From: Tepidibacter mesophilus
GTDB taxonomy: Bacteria > Bacillota > Clostridia > Peptostreptococcales > Peptostreptococcaceae
Length of the DNA: 64,000 nt
NCBI RefSeq assembly: GCF_002724055.1
Contig: NZ_BDQY01000001.1
Span: 186,001 to 250,000, forward strand
Direction of reading: 5' to 3'
The translations under genes and the position numbers were made by a program. The notes under the pieces are model-generated. The model was not told the DNA's origin, ran no database searches, and saw only the letters and a program-made list of their open reading frames with translations. Shown piece after piece: positions 45,683 to 56,130 of this stretch (its first letter is position 1; the number at the start of each line of letters is the position of its first letter).

Positions 45683-47563
45683 CTAGAAAATCATTCTCTT
45701 GTCTCCTAGTCTTCTTGTTATCTTATTTCTATCAAAATCTTCCAAAAGAGCCATGGCATACTTTCTACTTGCACCTATTAAATCTCTAAATTCCGATAAA
45801 GTCAAAGTTTTATTTTCTTCCAAATGTTTTTTTATCATATGAACTGCTACATCATAATTTTCCTTATAATATACAATATCCTCAGTAACCATAACAAGAG
45901 TATCTCCTAATAAAGCTTCTAAAACTTCTTGATATTCTTTCTTATCTTGTATTATTTCAGATATATTTCTAGGTGTGAATTTATCATTCTTCAGCTTAGA
46001 CTCTATATCTTTTTGTATATTTAATTGCGACTTAGTAAATTCAACCTCAAAGTCATATAAACTAGCTATATTATCTACAATTTTTATATCATTATCCTTA
46101 ACTATAATATTTAGTAAAACGTCAAAATCCTTAGTCTTTAGATTCTTCTCTATTCTAGTCCTCAGTTCTTCTTTAGATATTCCTTTTTTAAGAGGATTAT
46201 TTTTATGAAAATTAGATAATACACTTAAAATTTTATTTTTTAAATCCTCATAGAAGTTTTTATGAATGTATATGGTATTTATATTCATAACCTTATTTTG
46301 TTCACACAGAATATCTAATTCTTGTTGTATTATTTCCCTTTTTTCACCAATATAAACAGCTATATCATTTAGGACTGGGTATTCTTTACTATGTTTTTTT
46401 ATAATTTCTTCTATTATTTCTTTTAAATCTCCTTTTTCCTTTAACTGAAGAGAATTAATAACATCTGTATCAAATCTTTTATGTTTCTTAGGATTTGAAT
46501 CAAGTATAATTCCTCCCCCTATAGTTTCCATAGGAGAATAAAACCTTATTACGAACATATCCTTATTCTTAGCTACTATAGTTTCTTCAAGTCTTATTTG
46601 ACAATAACCTTCTTCTCCTGGATTTAAGACTTCCTTATCAATAGGAACTATTCTACCTAAGATTTCTCTAGTGCCATGATAAAATCTTATTCTATCCCAA
46701 TATTTTACCATTCTATCAGAATGCTTAACTAAAGAAATTTTCACATCCAGCATCATAGATTCACTTAACGATTCAGGATAAGCTAATACATTTCCTCTTT
46801 CAATTTCATCAACCTTAACATTAGATAGATTTATAGCTACCCTTTGACCTGCATAAGCTGTTTTTACAGATTCACCATGAACCTGTATACTTCTAATCTT
46901 TGTAGGTTTGTTTTGAGGATATATATTTAAAGTATCATCTACATCTATGCTTCCTTCTATTAAAGTCCCCGTAACCACAGTACCAAATCCTTTAACAGAA
47001 AAAGCTCTATCTATATTTAGTCTAGGTTGAGCATTTAAATTCTTAGTTTTAACCTCATCACTGATTCTATCAATCTCGCATATTAATTCATTTATTCCTC
47101 TTTTACTTATAGAATCTACTTCTATCATAGACATATCTTTTAAGAAAGTACCTTGAACCTTTTCCTTTATATCTTCTTTTATAAGCTCTAAGAACTCATC
47201 TTCTACCATATCACACTTTGTTATTACTATAATTCCTTTTTCTATATTTAAAAAGCTCATAATATCTAAATGCTCAACAGTTTGAGGCATAACTCCCTCA
47301 TCAGCAGCAACAACAAGTAAAACCATGTCTATGCCTGATATACCCGCCAACATATTTTTTATGAACTTTTCATGTCCCGGAACATCTACTATACCAGCTC
47401 TCTTACCACTGGGTAAATCAAAGTAAGTAAATCCTAAATCTATTGATATACCTCTTTTTTGCTCTTCCTTTAATCTATCAGTCTCCCTTCCTGTAAGAGA
47501 TTTTATAAGAGTTGTTTTTCCATGATCTATATGTCCTGCTGTTCCTATTATTATATTCTTCAT
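45683..47563 (-). CDS. selB: selenocysteine-specific elongation factor SelB
   Basis: A 626-residue translation factor. The GTPase domain (1-170) has [27 protein letters not shown] and TKCDM. Domains II and III follow, and then four C-terminal winged helices (about 370-626) that bind the SECIS hairpin of selenoprotein mRNAs. It delivers Sec-tRNA to UGA codons in place of EF-Tu. It starts 10 bases after selA. Confidence 0.96.
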   Translation of the reverse strand: MKNIIIGTAGHIDHGKTTLIKSLTGRETDRLKEEQKRGISIDLGFTYFDLPSGKRAGIVDVPGHEKFIKNMLAGISGIDMVLLVVAADEGVMPQTVEHLDIMSFLNIEKGIIVITKCDMVEDEFLELIKEDIKEKVQGTFLKDMSMIEVDSISKRGINELICEIDRISDEVKTKNLNAQPRLNIDRAFSVKGFGTVVTGTLIEGSIDVDDTLNIYPQNKPTKIRSIQVHGESVKTAYAGQRVAINLSNVKVDEIERGNVLAYPESLSESMMLDVKISLVKHSDRMVKYWDRIRFYHGTREILGRIVPIDKEVLNPGEEGYCQIRLEETIVAKNKDMFVIRFYSPMETIGGGIILDSNPKKHKRFDTDVINSLQLKEKGDLKEIIEEIIKKHSKEYPVLNDIAVYIGEKREIIQQELDILCEQNKVMNINTIYIHKNFYEDLKNKILSVLSNFHKNNPLKKGISKEELRTRIEKNLKTKDFDVLLNIIVKDNDIKIVDNIASLYDFEVEFTKSQLNIQKDIESKLKNDKFTPRNISEIIQDKKEYQEVLEALLGDTLVMVTEDIVYYKENYDVAVHMIKKHLEENKTLTLSEFRDLIGASRKYAMALLEDFDRNKITRRLGDKRMIF

Positions 47564-47573
47564 ACTAAACCTC

Positions 47574-48977
47574 CTATTTCAGTGCATTAGTTAGTTGTTT
47601 TGATATAGATTCAAATTCATCATCAAAGATAGTTCTAACATCTAAAACGTATTTATTGTCATACACTCTAGCAACAATACTATCCTCGCTAAGTCTTAAT
47701 TTTTCCTCAAGCTCAGACACACCCATATTCTTAGGGACTATAGTTATAACCTTTGTATCTATAGTCTCAAGAGGCATAGATCCTCCTCCAACTTGAGAAT
47801 ACCCATCTTCTATTTTAATATCAATATCTAAATTCTGATTCTTTATTATTTCATATAATTTTCGAGCTTTATCATTTAATTTATCCATAGAATAAGTCAG
47901 CATTCTTAAAGTAGGTATTTCTTCAACTGCCTTTTTCTCATCTAAATAAAGTCTAAATGTAGCCTCAAGAGCTGCTATAGTCAATTTATCCACTCTTAAC
48001 GCACGAGTTAACTGATTCTTCTTCATCTTTTCTATATATTCTTTCTTACCCACAATTATTCCAGCTTGAGGTCCTCCTAATATTTTATCTCCACTAAAAG
48101 TTACTACATCAGCTCCCTTTTTAAGAGAATCTATAACCGTAGGCTCATAGCTAAGACCATACTTTGATATATCAATGAATAATCCACTTCCTAAATCCTC
48201 AATCACAGGTATATCATGCTCTTTTGATAATCTCGATAATTCATCTATATCAACACTACCAGTAAAACCTAACACTCTATAATTACTAGTATGAACTTTA
48301 AGTAATACTCCTGTATTTTCATTTATAGCATCTTCATAATCGCTCATATGAGTTTTATTAGTAGCACCTACTTCTCTTAATATAGCACCACTTTCCTCCA
48401 TAACCTTGGGTATTCTAAATGATCCCCCAACCTCAACAAGTTCTCCTCTTGATACTATTGCCTCTTTATTTTTTGACATAGTGCTTAAAACTAATAAAAC
48501 AGCTGCCGCATTATTATTCACTACCAGTACATCTTCGGCTCCTGTTATATTCTTGATTATTTCTTCTAAGTGAGAATATCTAGATCCTCTTTTTCCTTTA
48601 TTTATATCGTATTCTAAATTAGAATATCTCGATGCTACCTTCCAAACTTCCTCTTTTATACTATCCGCTAAAAGAGATCTCCCCAAATTCGTATGTATAA
48701 CTACTCCAGTTGCATTTATGACCTTTTTCAACGAAAGAGAATATGATAATCTCAATTCATTTGAGATATTATTTATAAATTTATCATAATCAATAGAAAA
48801 ATTATTTAATTGATCTTCTTCTAAATTTATTATGTTTTTTCTTATATTATCTATATTTTTTCTTATTGTATCAACAACTAAACTTCTAGGGTATTCTTTG
48901 ATTAATTCTATTATAATTTTATCATTTAGTACCTCATCTACAGATGGTAATAAAGAAAATAGCTTCTTCTTATTCAA
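47574..48977 (-). CDS. selA: L-seryl-tRNA(Sec) selenium transferase SelA
   Basis: A 467-residue pyridoxal-phosphate enzyme that converts Ser-tRNA-Sec to Sec-tRNA-Sec using selenophosphate. It has the N-terminal tRNA-binding domain (about 1-80), [17 protein letters not shown], and the PLP site with Lys in [16 protein letters not shown] (about 295). Full length. TTG start after AGGAGAG. It is the first gene of selA-selB; a terminator separates it from selD. Confidence 0.96.
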   Translation of the reverse strand: MNKKKLFSLLPSVDEVLNDKIIIELIKEYPRSLVVDTIRKNIDNIRKNIINLEEDQLNNFSIDYDKFINNISNELRLSYSLSLKKVINATGVVIHTNLGRSLLADSIKEEVWKVASRYSNLEYDINKGKRGSRYSHLEEIIKNITGAEDVLVVNNNAAAVLLVLSTMSKNKEAIVSRGELVEVGGSFRIPKVMEESGAILREVGATNKTHMSDYEDAINENTGVLLKVHTSNYRVLGFTGSVDIDELSRLSKEHDIPVIEDLGSGLFIDISKYGLSYEPTVIDSLKKGADVVTFSGDKILGGPQAGIIVGKKEYIEKMKKNQLTRALRVDKLTIAALEATFRLYLDEKKAVEEIPTLRMLTYSMDKLNDKARKLYEIIKNQNLDIDIKIEDGYSQVGGGSMPLETIDTKVITIVPKNMGVSELEEKLRLSEDSIVARVYDNKYVLDVRTIFDDEFESISKQLTNALK

Positions 48978-49072
48978 GTTAATCTCTCCTTCATCTATTT
49001 TACTTTTATTAATATAACTTTTCCTAAAAAATATTTTTTACAATCAATTATAACATATTTTAAATCATAAAA

Positions 49073-49100
49073 AAATAAAGAGGGATTACCCTCTTTATTT
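49073..49100 (-). terminator. terminator at the end of selD
   Basis: 12-bp stem AAATAAAGAGGG / CCCTCTTTATTT with a 4-base loop, followed by seven T on the minus strand. It overlaps the selD stop, so selD and selAB are separate units. Confidence 0.9.
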
Positions 49101-50132
49101 AACTTTTATGTGTTTACTTTCTTTTTTTACTACATTTCCTATTATCTTAGCTTCTATAGATCCATTCTCTATCATTTTCTCTATTAATTCATCTGCTTTT
49201 TCTTTTTGAACTGAAACTAATAATCCTCCAGACGTCTGTGGATCGTATAAAATATCCATTATATGTTGCTCTATTCCATTACTTTCTACATCAGGTGATA
49301 TATAAGCCATATTTTTATACATTCCCTCTGGAATTATACCCATCTTAGCAAAATCAATTGCAGCATTTATTATAGGAACTTCATTAGAGTCAATTTCAAT
49401 ACACACATCAGATGCTTTTGCCATCTCAAGAGCATGTCCTAAAAGTCCAAATCCAGTTATATCTGTTACTGAGTTTACATCCACTTTATCAAAAGCCATA
49501 GCTGCATATTTGTTCAAATGGGTCATAATCTTAATAGCTTCATTTTCTACAGATTTATCTGTTATATCAGCCTTTATAGCTGTATTTATTATACCTGTTC
49601 CAATAGGCTTTGTTATAACTAGTACATCTCCAACCTTAGCCCCTGCATTAGATAAAACCTTATCTGGATGCACAAGCCCTGATACAGAAAGTCCATATTT
49701 AGGTTCCTTATCATCAACAGTATGCCCTCCTACCAATAAAGCTCCTGCTTCCTTGACTTTATCAAATCCGCCCTTTAATATTTCTCCAAGAATAGCCATG
49801 TCTTTACAAGATGGAAAACACACTATATTCATAGCAACCGTAGGTTTTCCGCCCATGGCATATATATCAGATAAAGAATTTGTGGCTGCTATTTGCCCAA
49901 ATAAATAAGGGTCATCTACAACAGGCGTAAAAAAATCTAAAGTTTGTATTAATGCCATTTCTTCATTTAATTTATAAACAGCAGCATCATCCGCTGTATC
50001 AAGACCAACTATAAGTTTATCACTTTCTATTTTCGGCAGATTACTAAGAGCTTTAGCCAGATCCTCTGGCCCAATTTTTGCGGCTCATCCTGCAGAAGTC
50101 GTCATCTGAGTTAATCTTATCTTATTTTCCAT
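49095..50132 (-). CDS. selD: selenide, water dikinase SelD, itself a selenoprotein (UGA at codon 16)
   Basis: Makes selenophosphate from selenide and ATP. The gene reads 345 codons from ATG 50132 (after a GGTGGAGC site) to TAA, with one in-frame UGA at 50087-50085. The codons before and after it read MTTSAG-U-AAKIG, the family's catalytic loop in which Cys or Sec is followed by a conserved Lys. The UGA is thus codon 16 and encodes selenocysteine. The rest is a normal SelD ([44 protein letters not shown]). A conventional gene caller would start it falsely at 49958. Its synthesis depends on selA, selB and selC nearby. Confidence 0.95.
50056..50087 (-). other. SECIS-like hairpin after the selD UGA codon
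   Basis: Fourteen bases downstream of the UGA is a 6-bp perfect stem GCCAGA / TCTGGC with a GGA loop (50070-50056). Position and a guanine in the loop fit bacterial SECIS elements recognised by SelB. It lies within the coding sequence. Confidence 0.75.
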
Positions 50133-50198
50133 TTAGCTCCACCGTCCTTCTTACTTCAATATAATTATATAATATCATATTTTGTTTTATAGTTGTAT

Positions 50199-50879
50199 TT
50201 ATTTTACTTTTATATCGTTTTTTATCGATTCAAACTTTTTTTCACCTATTCCTTTTACCATCATTATATCCTCTATCGCTTTGAACTTTCCATTTTGACT
50301 TCTATATTCTACAATTCTCGAAGCTGTAACATCTCCAATCCCAGTTAACGATTTAAGTTGATTAGCATTTGCTTCATTTATATTAATCTTAGATGATACC
50401 ATTTCATTGGAGTTAGAATCACTATAACTATCCTGCTTTACACTATCATTACTATTTACTCCATCCCCCATTACTTCAATTTCCTTATCATTGATACTCG
50501 GAATTATATAATGAGAACCATCTTCTAGTTTTATAGCTAAATTAACTCTATTACTATCTGCATTTTGGGTAAGACCTCCAAGCTTTTCTACTGCATCTAC
50601 AAGCCTTGAATCACTTTCCATATTTACAACTCCACAAGTACTTACTTCTCCACTTATGTATACTACAATCTCTGAATTGTCATCTTCAAGTTCTAAGTCT
50701 GCACTTTCTAAACTTATATTTTCTTTCATGTCACTTTCTTCATCAATATACTTGTCCTCTTTAGAACTTATAACATATTTAGCTTTTCCAAAGTTTATTT
50801 TACTATTTACAAACATGCTTATAATCACAATCACTAATATACTACCAAATACCGTTAAATTTCTTTTATTAAAATTCAT
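50199..50879 (-). CDS. comEA: ComEA-type DNA-binding protein
   Basis: A 226-residue protein with one N-terminal membrane segment (about 9-25), an acidic linker, an SLBB domain (about 70-130) and a C-terminal helix-hairpin-helix pair (about 165-226, NINEANANQLKSLTGIGD and ITDIMMVKGIG-like segments). ComEA binds double-stranded DNA outside the cell and feeds it to ComEC. It is monocistronic here and divergent from the dacF-like gene; other late competence genes are not in the window. Confidence 0.9.
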   Translation of the reverse strand: MNFNKRNLTVFGSILVIVIISMFVNSKINFGKAKYVISSKEDKYIDEESDMKENISLESADLELEDDNSEIVVYISGEVSTCGVVNMESDSRLVDAVEKLGGLTQNADSNRVNLAIKLEDGSHYIIPSINDKEIEVMGDGVNSNDSVKQDSYSDSNSNEMVSSKININEANANQLKSLTGIGDVTASRIVEYRSQNGKFKAIEDIMMVKGIGEKKFESIKNDIKVK

Positions 50880-50960
50880 AAAATATCCCTCCTACTCTAT
50901 ATTATTGACAAAAATATGATATACTAAAATCATATTGCATCATTAAGTAAGGGGGTATAT

Positions 50961-52214
50961 ATGAAAAAAATCACATCACTAGTTATAGCAATATTTTTAA
51001 TATCATCTTCCTTTATAACTTCTTTTGCAGATGAAAAACTTAACCTTATAGGTGAATCTGCAATTTTAATGGATTATGATACGGGCAAGATTTTATACGG
51101 TAAGAATATACATAAAAAAATGTATCCAGCTTCAACAACAAAAGTTATGACAGCCCTTTTAACTCTTGAGAATTGTGATCTAGATGAAATAGTAACTGTC
51201 GATTATGATTTAGGATATATAGATGGTAGTGGTATTTATATTAAGCAAGGCGAATCATTTACAGTTGAGACATTGTTAAGAGCCCTTCTTATTAAATCTG
51301 CAAATGATGCCGCTGTAGTTTTAGCTAATCATATTTCAGGTTCAACAGAGGAATTTGCAAAACTTATGAATAAAAGAGCTAAAGAGTTAAAAACAAAAGA
51401 CACTCATTTTAATAACCCAAATGGGCTTCCAGATGAAAACCATTATACGAGTTCATACGATTTAGCTTTAATAGCACAAGAAGCTATGAAGCATGACAAG
51501 TTTAAAGAAATAGTTAAATCTACATATATTAAAATGCCTGCAACCGATCAATACCCATACGAAAGAGTTTTCAAGAGTACAAACAAGTTTTTATGGGGTG
51601 TTGGAGGAATCAATACAATAGAGTATAAAGGAGCTATTGTAAATATAAAATACGATTTAATAGACGGTATAAAGACAGGCTATACAGATATTGCAAGAAA
51701 ATGTTTAATATCCAGCGGTCAAAAAAACGGGTTTAGATTAATTTCAGTTGTTTTAAAGTCAGAAGGAGATGAAATATATAAAGATTCTAGAACTCTAATA
51801 GATTATGGATTTGATACTTATTCAAAACATAATATTGTAAATAAAAACGCTGAACTTGGAAGAAAAAAAATATTATTCACTAAAGAAAAAAGCCTAAAAT
51901 ATAAAGCAGAAGAAGATTTCAATATAGTAATGTCAAAAAATGAAAATATAGAAAATATAAAAACTAAAACAATACTAAAAGAGCCACTTGAAATACCTAT
52001 AAAAAAAGGTGATATTGTAGGAAAAATCCAAATTTTAAAAGATAACAAAGTAATATCTGCTATTAACTTAGTTGCATCAGAAGATGTAAACTCTATATTG
52101 GGTAACATAGACATAAATAAAATTTTAAGAATATTGTTGTTTGCAGTTAAAGTAATACTATCAATCTCGTTTATAGTATTTTCTGTAAGATACATAAATA
52201 AAAGAAAAAAATAG
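50961..52214 (+). CDS. dacF: D-alanyl-D-alanine carboxypeptidase (DacF-like, PBP5 family)
   Basis: A 417-residue S11 peptidase with a signal peptide (1-23). Catalytic motifs are PASTTKVM (SxxK, near 57-60), SAN near 113 and DGIKTGYT (KTG near 238). A C-terminal domain and a membrane anchor (about 385-410) follow. It trims the terminal D-Ala from peptidoglycan stem peptides. In clostridia such genes act in vegetative growth or in spore cortex formation; the sequence does not decide which. A GGGGGT site precedes the ATG. Confidence 0.9.
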   Translation: MKKITSLVIAIFLISSSFITSFADEKLNLIGESAILMDYDTGKILYGKNIHKKMYPASTTKVMTALLTLENCDLDEIVTVDYDLGYIDGSGIYIKQGESFTVETLLRALLIKSANDAAVVLANHISGSTEEFAKLMNKRAKELKTKDTHFNNPNGLPDENHYTSSYDLALIAQEAMKHDKFKEIVKSTYIKMPATDQYPYERVFKSTNKFLWGVGGINTIEYKGAIVNIKYDLIDGIKTGYTDIARKCLISSGQKNGFRLISVVLKSEGDEIYKDSRTLIDYGFDTYSKHNIVNKNAELGRKKILFTKEKSLKYKAEEDFNIVMSKNENIENIKTKTILKEPLEIPIKKGDIVGKIQILKDNKVISAINLVASEDVNSILGNIDINKILRILLFAVKVILSISFIVFSVRYINKRKK

Positions 52215-52243
52215 GGTGTTGGATTTCCAACACCCTATTTTCA
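52209..52243. terminator. bidirectional terminator between dacF and sdaAA
   Basis: 15-bp perfect stem AAATAGGGTGTTGGA / TCCAACACCCTATTT with a 2-base centre; T-rich on both sides. Confidence 0.92.
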
Positions 52244-52267
52244 TATTTAAAATTATAAAGCAAATTT

Positions 52268-53140
52268 TTATCCAAATACTCTTTTAGTTATACTACATCC
52301 TGTACAAGTAGCTGCTACACCACCTAAAGCAGTTTCTCTAAGCTCCATAGGAAGAGCTTTCCCTACTTTATACATAGCTTCAACAACCTCATCAAATGGT
52401 ATTATACTTTCAACTCCAGCAAGCCCCATTTCAGCAGATATTAATGCATTAGCAACTCCTATTGCATTTCTTTTTTGACACGGAGCCTCTACAAGCCCAG
52501 CTATAGGATCACATACAAGTCCCATTACATTCTTCAATGTAGTAGCAGCTGCATGTATAGCTTGTCTTGGAGTACCGCCCATCATTTCAACAACACCAGC
52601 TGCTGCCATAGCTGCCGCTGATCCTGTTTCTGCTTGACATCCACCTTCTGCTCCTGCAACAGTAGCATTTCTTGTTATTATAGCTCCTATAGCAGATCCT
52701 GCAAATATTGCATTTATCATATCTTCATCGCTTAATCCATATTCATTAGCAACTGTTATTATAGCAGCTGGAAGTATTCCACAAGAACCTGCTGTAGGTG
52801 CTGCAACAATAAGGCCCATAGAGGCATTAACTTCCAAAACTCCCATAGCTGCACTTATAGCCTTTGACATTAACGATCCACATACAGTCTTACCCGTTTC
52901 TAATCTGTTTTTTATAAGCTTAGCTTCCCCACCTATAAGTCCTCCAACTGACTTTATATCTTCTGTTAAACTCTTATTGATAGAATTTTTCATTATTTCT
53001 AAACTATGAGACATTCTTTCTATTATTTCTTCTCTAGTTTTTGAAGTTAAATCCATTTCTCTTTCTATGCAAACTTCATATATAGTTTTATTTTGTTTTT
53101 CACATATATCTAATAATTCTTTACCATTAGTAAAATTCAT
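52268..53140 (-). CDS. sdaAA: L-serine dehydratase, iron-sulfur-dependent, alpha subunit
   Basis: A 290-residue catalytic subunit that converts L-serine to pyruvate and ammonia. Cluster ligands are in CGSLMS-like, CDPIAGLVEAPC and the C-terminal ATCTGCSITKRVFG. GGCQAETGSAAAMAA is a family hallmark. The oxygen-sensitive [4Fe-4S] form fits an anaerobe. The ATG at 53140 follows AAGGTGACT; the GTG at 53149 is inside the ribosome site. It follows sdaAB by about 25 bases, one operon. Confidence 0.95.
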   Translation of the reverse strand: MNFTNGKELLDICEKQNKTIYEVCIEREMDLTSKTREEIIERMSHSLEIMKNSINKSLTEDIKSVGGLIGGEAKLIKNRLETGKTVCGSLMSKAISAAMGVLEVNASMGLIVAAPTAGSCGILPAAIITVANEYGLSDEDMINAIFAGSAIGAIITRNATVAGAEGGCQAETGSAAAMAAAGVVEMMGGTPRQAIHAAATTLKNVMGLVCDPIAGLVEAPCQKRNAIGVANALISAEMGLAGVESIIPFDEVVEAMYKVGKALPMELRETALGGVAATCTGCSITKRVFG

Positions 53141-53165
53141 AAAAGTCACCTTTTCCTTATAATAT

Positions 53166-53840
53166 TTACATTCCTTCTATTATAAATGCATCCTGTATTA
53201 ACTTATTATTAGACTTTATATCAACTATTACATTAGAATCTATTTTATCATCAGCCTCTATTATAGTAAAAGCCTCATTTCCTTTTTCTTCTCTATATAT
53301 ACTCATAAATGCTATATTAATATTGTTATTAGCAACACAGTTAGTTATATGAGCTGCAGCTCCAGGTAGATCCCATTGTTTTACTACTAAAGTTGGATAT
53401 ACTCCTGTAAACTCTATAGTCAATCCATTCAATTGAGTTATCTTTATGTTTCCTCCTCCAATTGAAGCGCCCATAACTTCCACAGTTCTATTATCCTCTG
53501 TCTCTATTATAAACTTAACAGTATTAGGATGCTTATCATCTCCTAAATCTGTTGGTACCATTTCAAACTCTAATCCTCTTTCTTTAGCTATATCAAAAGA
53601 TGTTTTTATTTTATCATCATCTGGAGAAAATCCTAATATCCCTCCTACAAGAGCCTTATCAGTACCGTGTCCCTTATAAGTTTGAGCAAAAGATCCATGA
53701 AGTAAAAATTTTACCTTTTTAACACTTCCCCCTGCCATTTTTCTTGCCATACTTCCTAATTTTGCAGCACCCGCTGTATGAGAACTTGAAGGTCCAATCA
53801 TATTAGGTCCCACTACATCAAAAACACTATAGTCTTTCAT
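53166..53840 (-). CDS. sdaAB: L-serine dehydratase, iron-sulfur-dependent, beta subunit
   Basis: A 224-residue subunit with an N-terminal dehydratase domain (DVVGPNMIGPSSSHTAGAAK, and HGSFAQTYKGHGTD) and a C-terminal ACT domain (about 145-224, PTLVVKQWDLPGAAAHITN) that probably senses serine. It is first in sdaAB-sdaAA. An AAAGGAG site precedes the ATG. Confidence 0.95.
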   Translation of the reverse strand: MKDYSVFDVVGPNMIGPSSSHTAGAAKLGSMARKMAGGSVKKVKFLLHGSFAQTYKGHGTDKALVGGILGFSPDDDKIKTSFDIAKERGLEFEMVPTDLGDDKHPNTVKFIIETEDNRTVEVMGASIGGGNIKITQLNGLTIEFTGVYPTLVVKQWDLPGAAAHITNCVANNNINIAFMSIYREEKGNEAFTIIEADDKIDSNVIVDIKSNNKLIQDAFIIEGM

Positions 53841-54116
53841 TAGTTTCTCCTTTCAAATTACAAAATATAATACCTTAATTGTTTCACATTAGTTATTACA
53901 TATTAATTATACTATAAAAAATATCATTATACTATATTTCTTTTCAATATATTGCATATATTTATTTATGTATTTTTTTAAATTTTTACCATTTACGCAC
54001 TATCGACCTGTGCAACAAATCGTTTTCCCTACTTTTTTTGAAGAAACCTATATATATTATATACTATTTTATATATATTATTAATTTTAAAAAAATATAA
54101 TTTCAAAAAGAAAAAA
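53841..54116. other. AT-rich gap upstream of sdaAB
   Basis: About 275 bases with no reading frame. Nearly all A/T except a richer patch at 53990-54030, which on the minus strand contains GCAC-AGGTCGATA-GTGC, a small hairpin. No recognised riboswitch or promoter. Confidence 0.4.
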
Positions 54117-54141
54117 AATGACCAAGCTCAGCTTGGTCATT
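54117..54141 (-). terminator. intrinsic terminator after ridA
   Basis: 11-bp stem AATGACCAAGC / GCTTGGTCATT with a 3-base loop and an eight-T run on the minus strand. Confidence 0.95.
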
Positions 54142-54150
54142 AATTAATTA

Positions 54151-54534
54151 TTATTTTACAACTGCTATAACTTCTATTTCAACTTTAACGTCTCTTGGAA
54201 GTCTAGCAACTTCTACACAAGCTCTAGCTGGCTTGTTTTCTCCAAAGTACTCAGCATATACTTCGTTGATTTGTCCGAATTCATTCATATCTTTAATGAA
54301 TACAGTACTCTTTACTACATCTGCAAAAGTAGCTCCTGCTTCAGCTAATATAGCTTTTACATTTTCTAAAGATCTAGCAGTTTGCTCTTTAACTCCACCT
54401 TCAACTACTTCCATAGTAGCTGGATCAAATGGAACTTGTCCAGATACAAACAGTAAATTTCCAGCCTTTACAGCTTGAGAATATGGTCCTATAGCCTTTG
54501 GTGCATTATCTGTATGAATCACTTGATTATTCAT
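54151..54534 (-). CDS. ridA: 2-iminobutanoate/2-iminopropanoate deaminase RidA
   Basis: A 127-residue member of the RidA (YjgF) family, with [23 protein letters not shown], the catalytic Arg (about residue 105) in [13 protein letters not shown], and KVEIEVIAV. It hydrolyses reactive enamines and imines made by threonine and serine dehydratases. It lies about 80 bases downstream of ilvA and next to sdaAA/AB, which fits that protective role. An AGGAGGG site precedes the ATG. Confidence 0.96.
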   Translation of the reverse strand: MNNQVIHTDNAPKAIGPYSQAVKAGNLLFVSGQVPFDPATMEVVEGGVKEQTARSLENVKAILAEAGATFADVVKSTVFIKDMNEFGQINEVYAEYFGENKPARACVEVARLPRDVKVEIEVIAVVK

Positions 54535-54615
54535 TTTAAAACCCTCCTAATAAATCTTTAATCTACTATATTATACTATAAATTTGTAATAATAAAAGGT
54601 AAATTTTACTTTATA

Positions 54616-55833
54616 TTATTTATTTTTAATTTTTACTTCGTATCCATTTGCCTCAACCTTAGATATTATCTCTGTTATATGATCTTTATCAAAAGTTTCA
54701 AGAACTATATCTACTTCTTGAGTTCCTAAAATAACCTCATTACCCATTCTACTTTGATTTATATGAAGTATATTAGCCTTAGTTTCAGCTATTAAGTTTA
54801 TAAACTTTAACATTTCTCCACATTTATCTGGAAGCATAGTATTAAAGCATAATCTTCTTCCTTCTTTTTCTAAGCCTTTGTCTATTATTCTATAAAGCAT
54901 ATTTACATCTATATTTCCACCAGAAATTATTCCTACTACATTCTTATTAGTTTCTTTTACTTTACCACTCATTATAGCAGCTGTACAAACAGCACCAGCA
55001 CCTTCAGCAACTATCTTGTCTTTTTCTGTTAAGAAAAGGATTGCCTGAGCTATCTCTTCTTCAGTTACAGTTACTATTTCATCAACTAACTCTTCTATTA
55101 TTTCAAAAGTCAAATCTCCAGGAGTCTTTACAGCTATACCATCAGCTATTGTTGGAGCTTTAAAGAATGTTGTAACCTTTCCAGCTTCTCTTGATGCCTT
55201 CATAGAACCTATGTTTTCTGATTGAACACCTATTATCTTAACTTTTGGATTTAATGCTTTTGCAGCAACAGCAATACCAGATATTATACCCCCACCACCA
55301 ATTGGTGCTAATATTATGTCAACGTTTTCAAGATCTTCAAATATTTCAAGTGCTATAGTTCCTTGTCCTGCTATAACGTATGGGTCATTAAACGGATGAA
55401 GGAATGTAGCTCCTGTTTCCTTTTGTATTTCTACAGCCTTTGCATAAGCATCATCATATACAAGTCCATTTAATACAACTTCTGCTCCGTAAGACTTAGT
55501 AGCAGCTACCTTCGCAAGTGGTGCAGTAGCAGGCATAGCTATAGTAGCTTTAATACCATTCATCTTAGCTCCTAAAGCAACCCCTTGTGCATGATTTCCT
55601 GCACTTGATGCTATAACTCCGCATTGCTTTTCTTCTTCAGTTAAGTTAGCTATTTTATTAACAGCCCCTCTTATTTTGAAAGATCCTGTCTTTTGTAAGT
55701 TTTCTAATTTTAAAAACACTCTATTATTGCTCATCTTACTAAGAGCTGAACATTCTAACAATTTAGTTTTAACAGCTATACCGCTAATTGCTTCTCTTGC
55801 TTTTTTAACATCTTCTAAAGTAACTTTTGCCAT
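54616..55833 (-). CDS. ilvA: threonine ammonia-lyase
   Basis: A 405-residue pyridoxal-phosphate enzyme that converts threonine to 2-oxobutanoate. It has the PLP lysine in GSFKIRGAVNK (about 52-62), the phosphate loop GGGGIISG and a C-terminal ACT domain (about 328-405). The single ACT domain is like the catabolic or clostridial form rather than the two-domain biosynthetic E. coli IlvA. The ATG at 55833 follows AAGGAGTG. The gene is monocistronic or shared with ridA. Confidence 0.93.
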   Translation of the reverse strand: MAKVTLEDVKKAREAISGIAVKTKLLECSALSKMSNNRVFLKLENLQKTGSFKIRGAVNKIANLTEEEKQCGVIASSAGNHAQGVALGAKMNGIKATIAMPATAPLAKVAATKSYGAEVVLNGLVYDDAYAKAVEIQKETGATFLHPFNDPYVIAGQGTIALEIFEDLENVDIILAPIGGGGIISGIAVAAKALNPKVKIIGVQSENIGSMKASREAGKVTTFFKAPTIADGIAVKTPGDLTFEIIEELVDEIVTVTEEEIAQAILFLTEKDKIVAEGAGAVCTAAIMSGKVKETNKNVVGIISGGNIDVNMLYRIIDKGLEKEGRRLCFNTMLPDKCGEMLKFINLIAETKANILHINQSRMGNEVILGTQEVDIVLETFDKDHITEIISKVEANGYEVKIKNK

Positions 55834-56130
55834 TATTATCACTCCTTAAGTTAATTATTCTACAACATGTATTTTACATCGTATTTTGCTAAAAATCAAC
55901 AAGAAAATCGTTTTCACAATTTTATAATTTATCCAACTATTATAATTCCACGCTTAAAGCACTTATGTTCACAGGAACTAGACATATTCTTTTGTTTTTT
56001 CACTCTTTCTGTACTTATTTTAATAGATTTAAATTTCATTATTATATATTTTCATTATATTTTTTTATAGATTTTTCTATCGAACTTTTGTATTTTTGCC
56101 TCTTTCAAACAAGGTTGTATTCACCTCCAT
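55834..56130. other. gap between leuS terminator/repeat and ilvA
   Basis: About 300 bases without a credible gene. Two short plus-strand frames here are low-complexity and lack family signals. No T-box or other riboswitch recognised. Confidence 0.4.

Noticed and set aside
49095-50132. selD as a frameshifted or truncated pseudogene
   Set aside because: The only interruption is one UGA exactly at the catalytic Cys/Sec position, with a SECIS-like hairpin and the whole Sec machinery next door.
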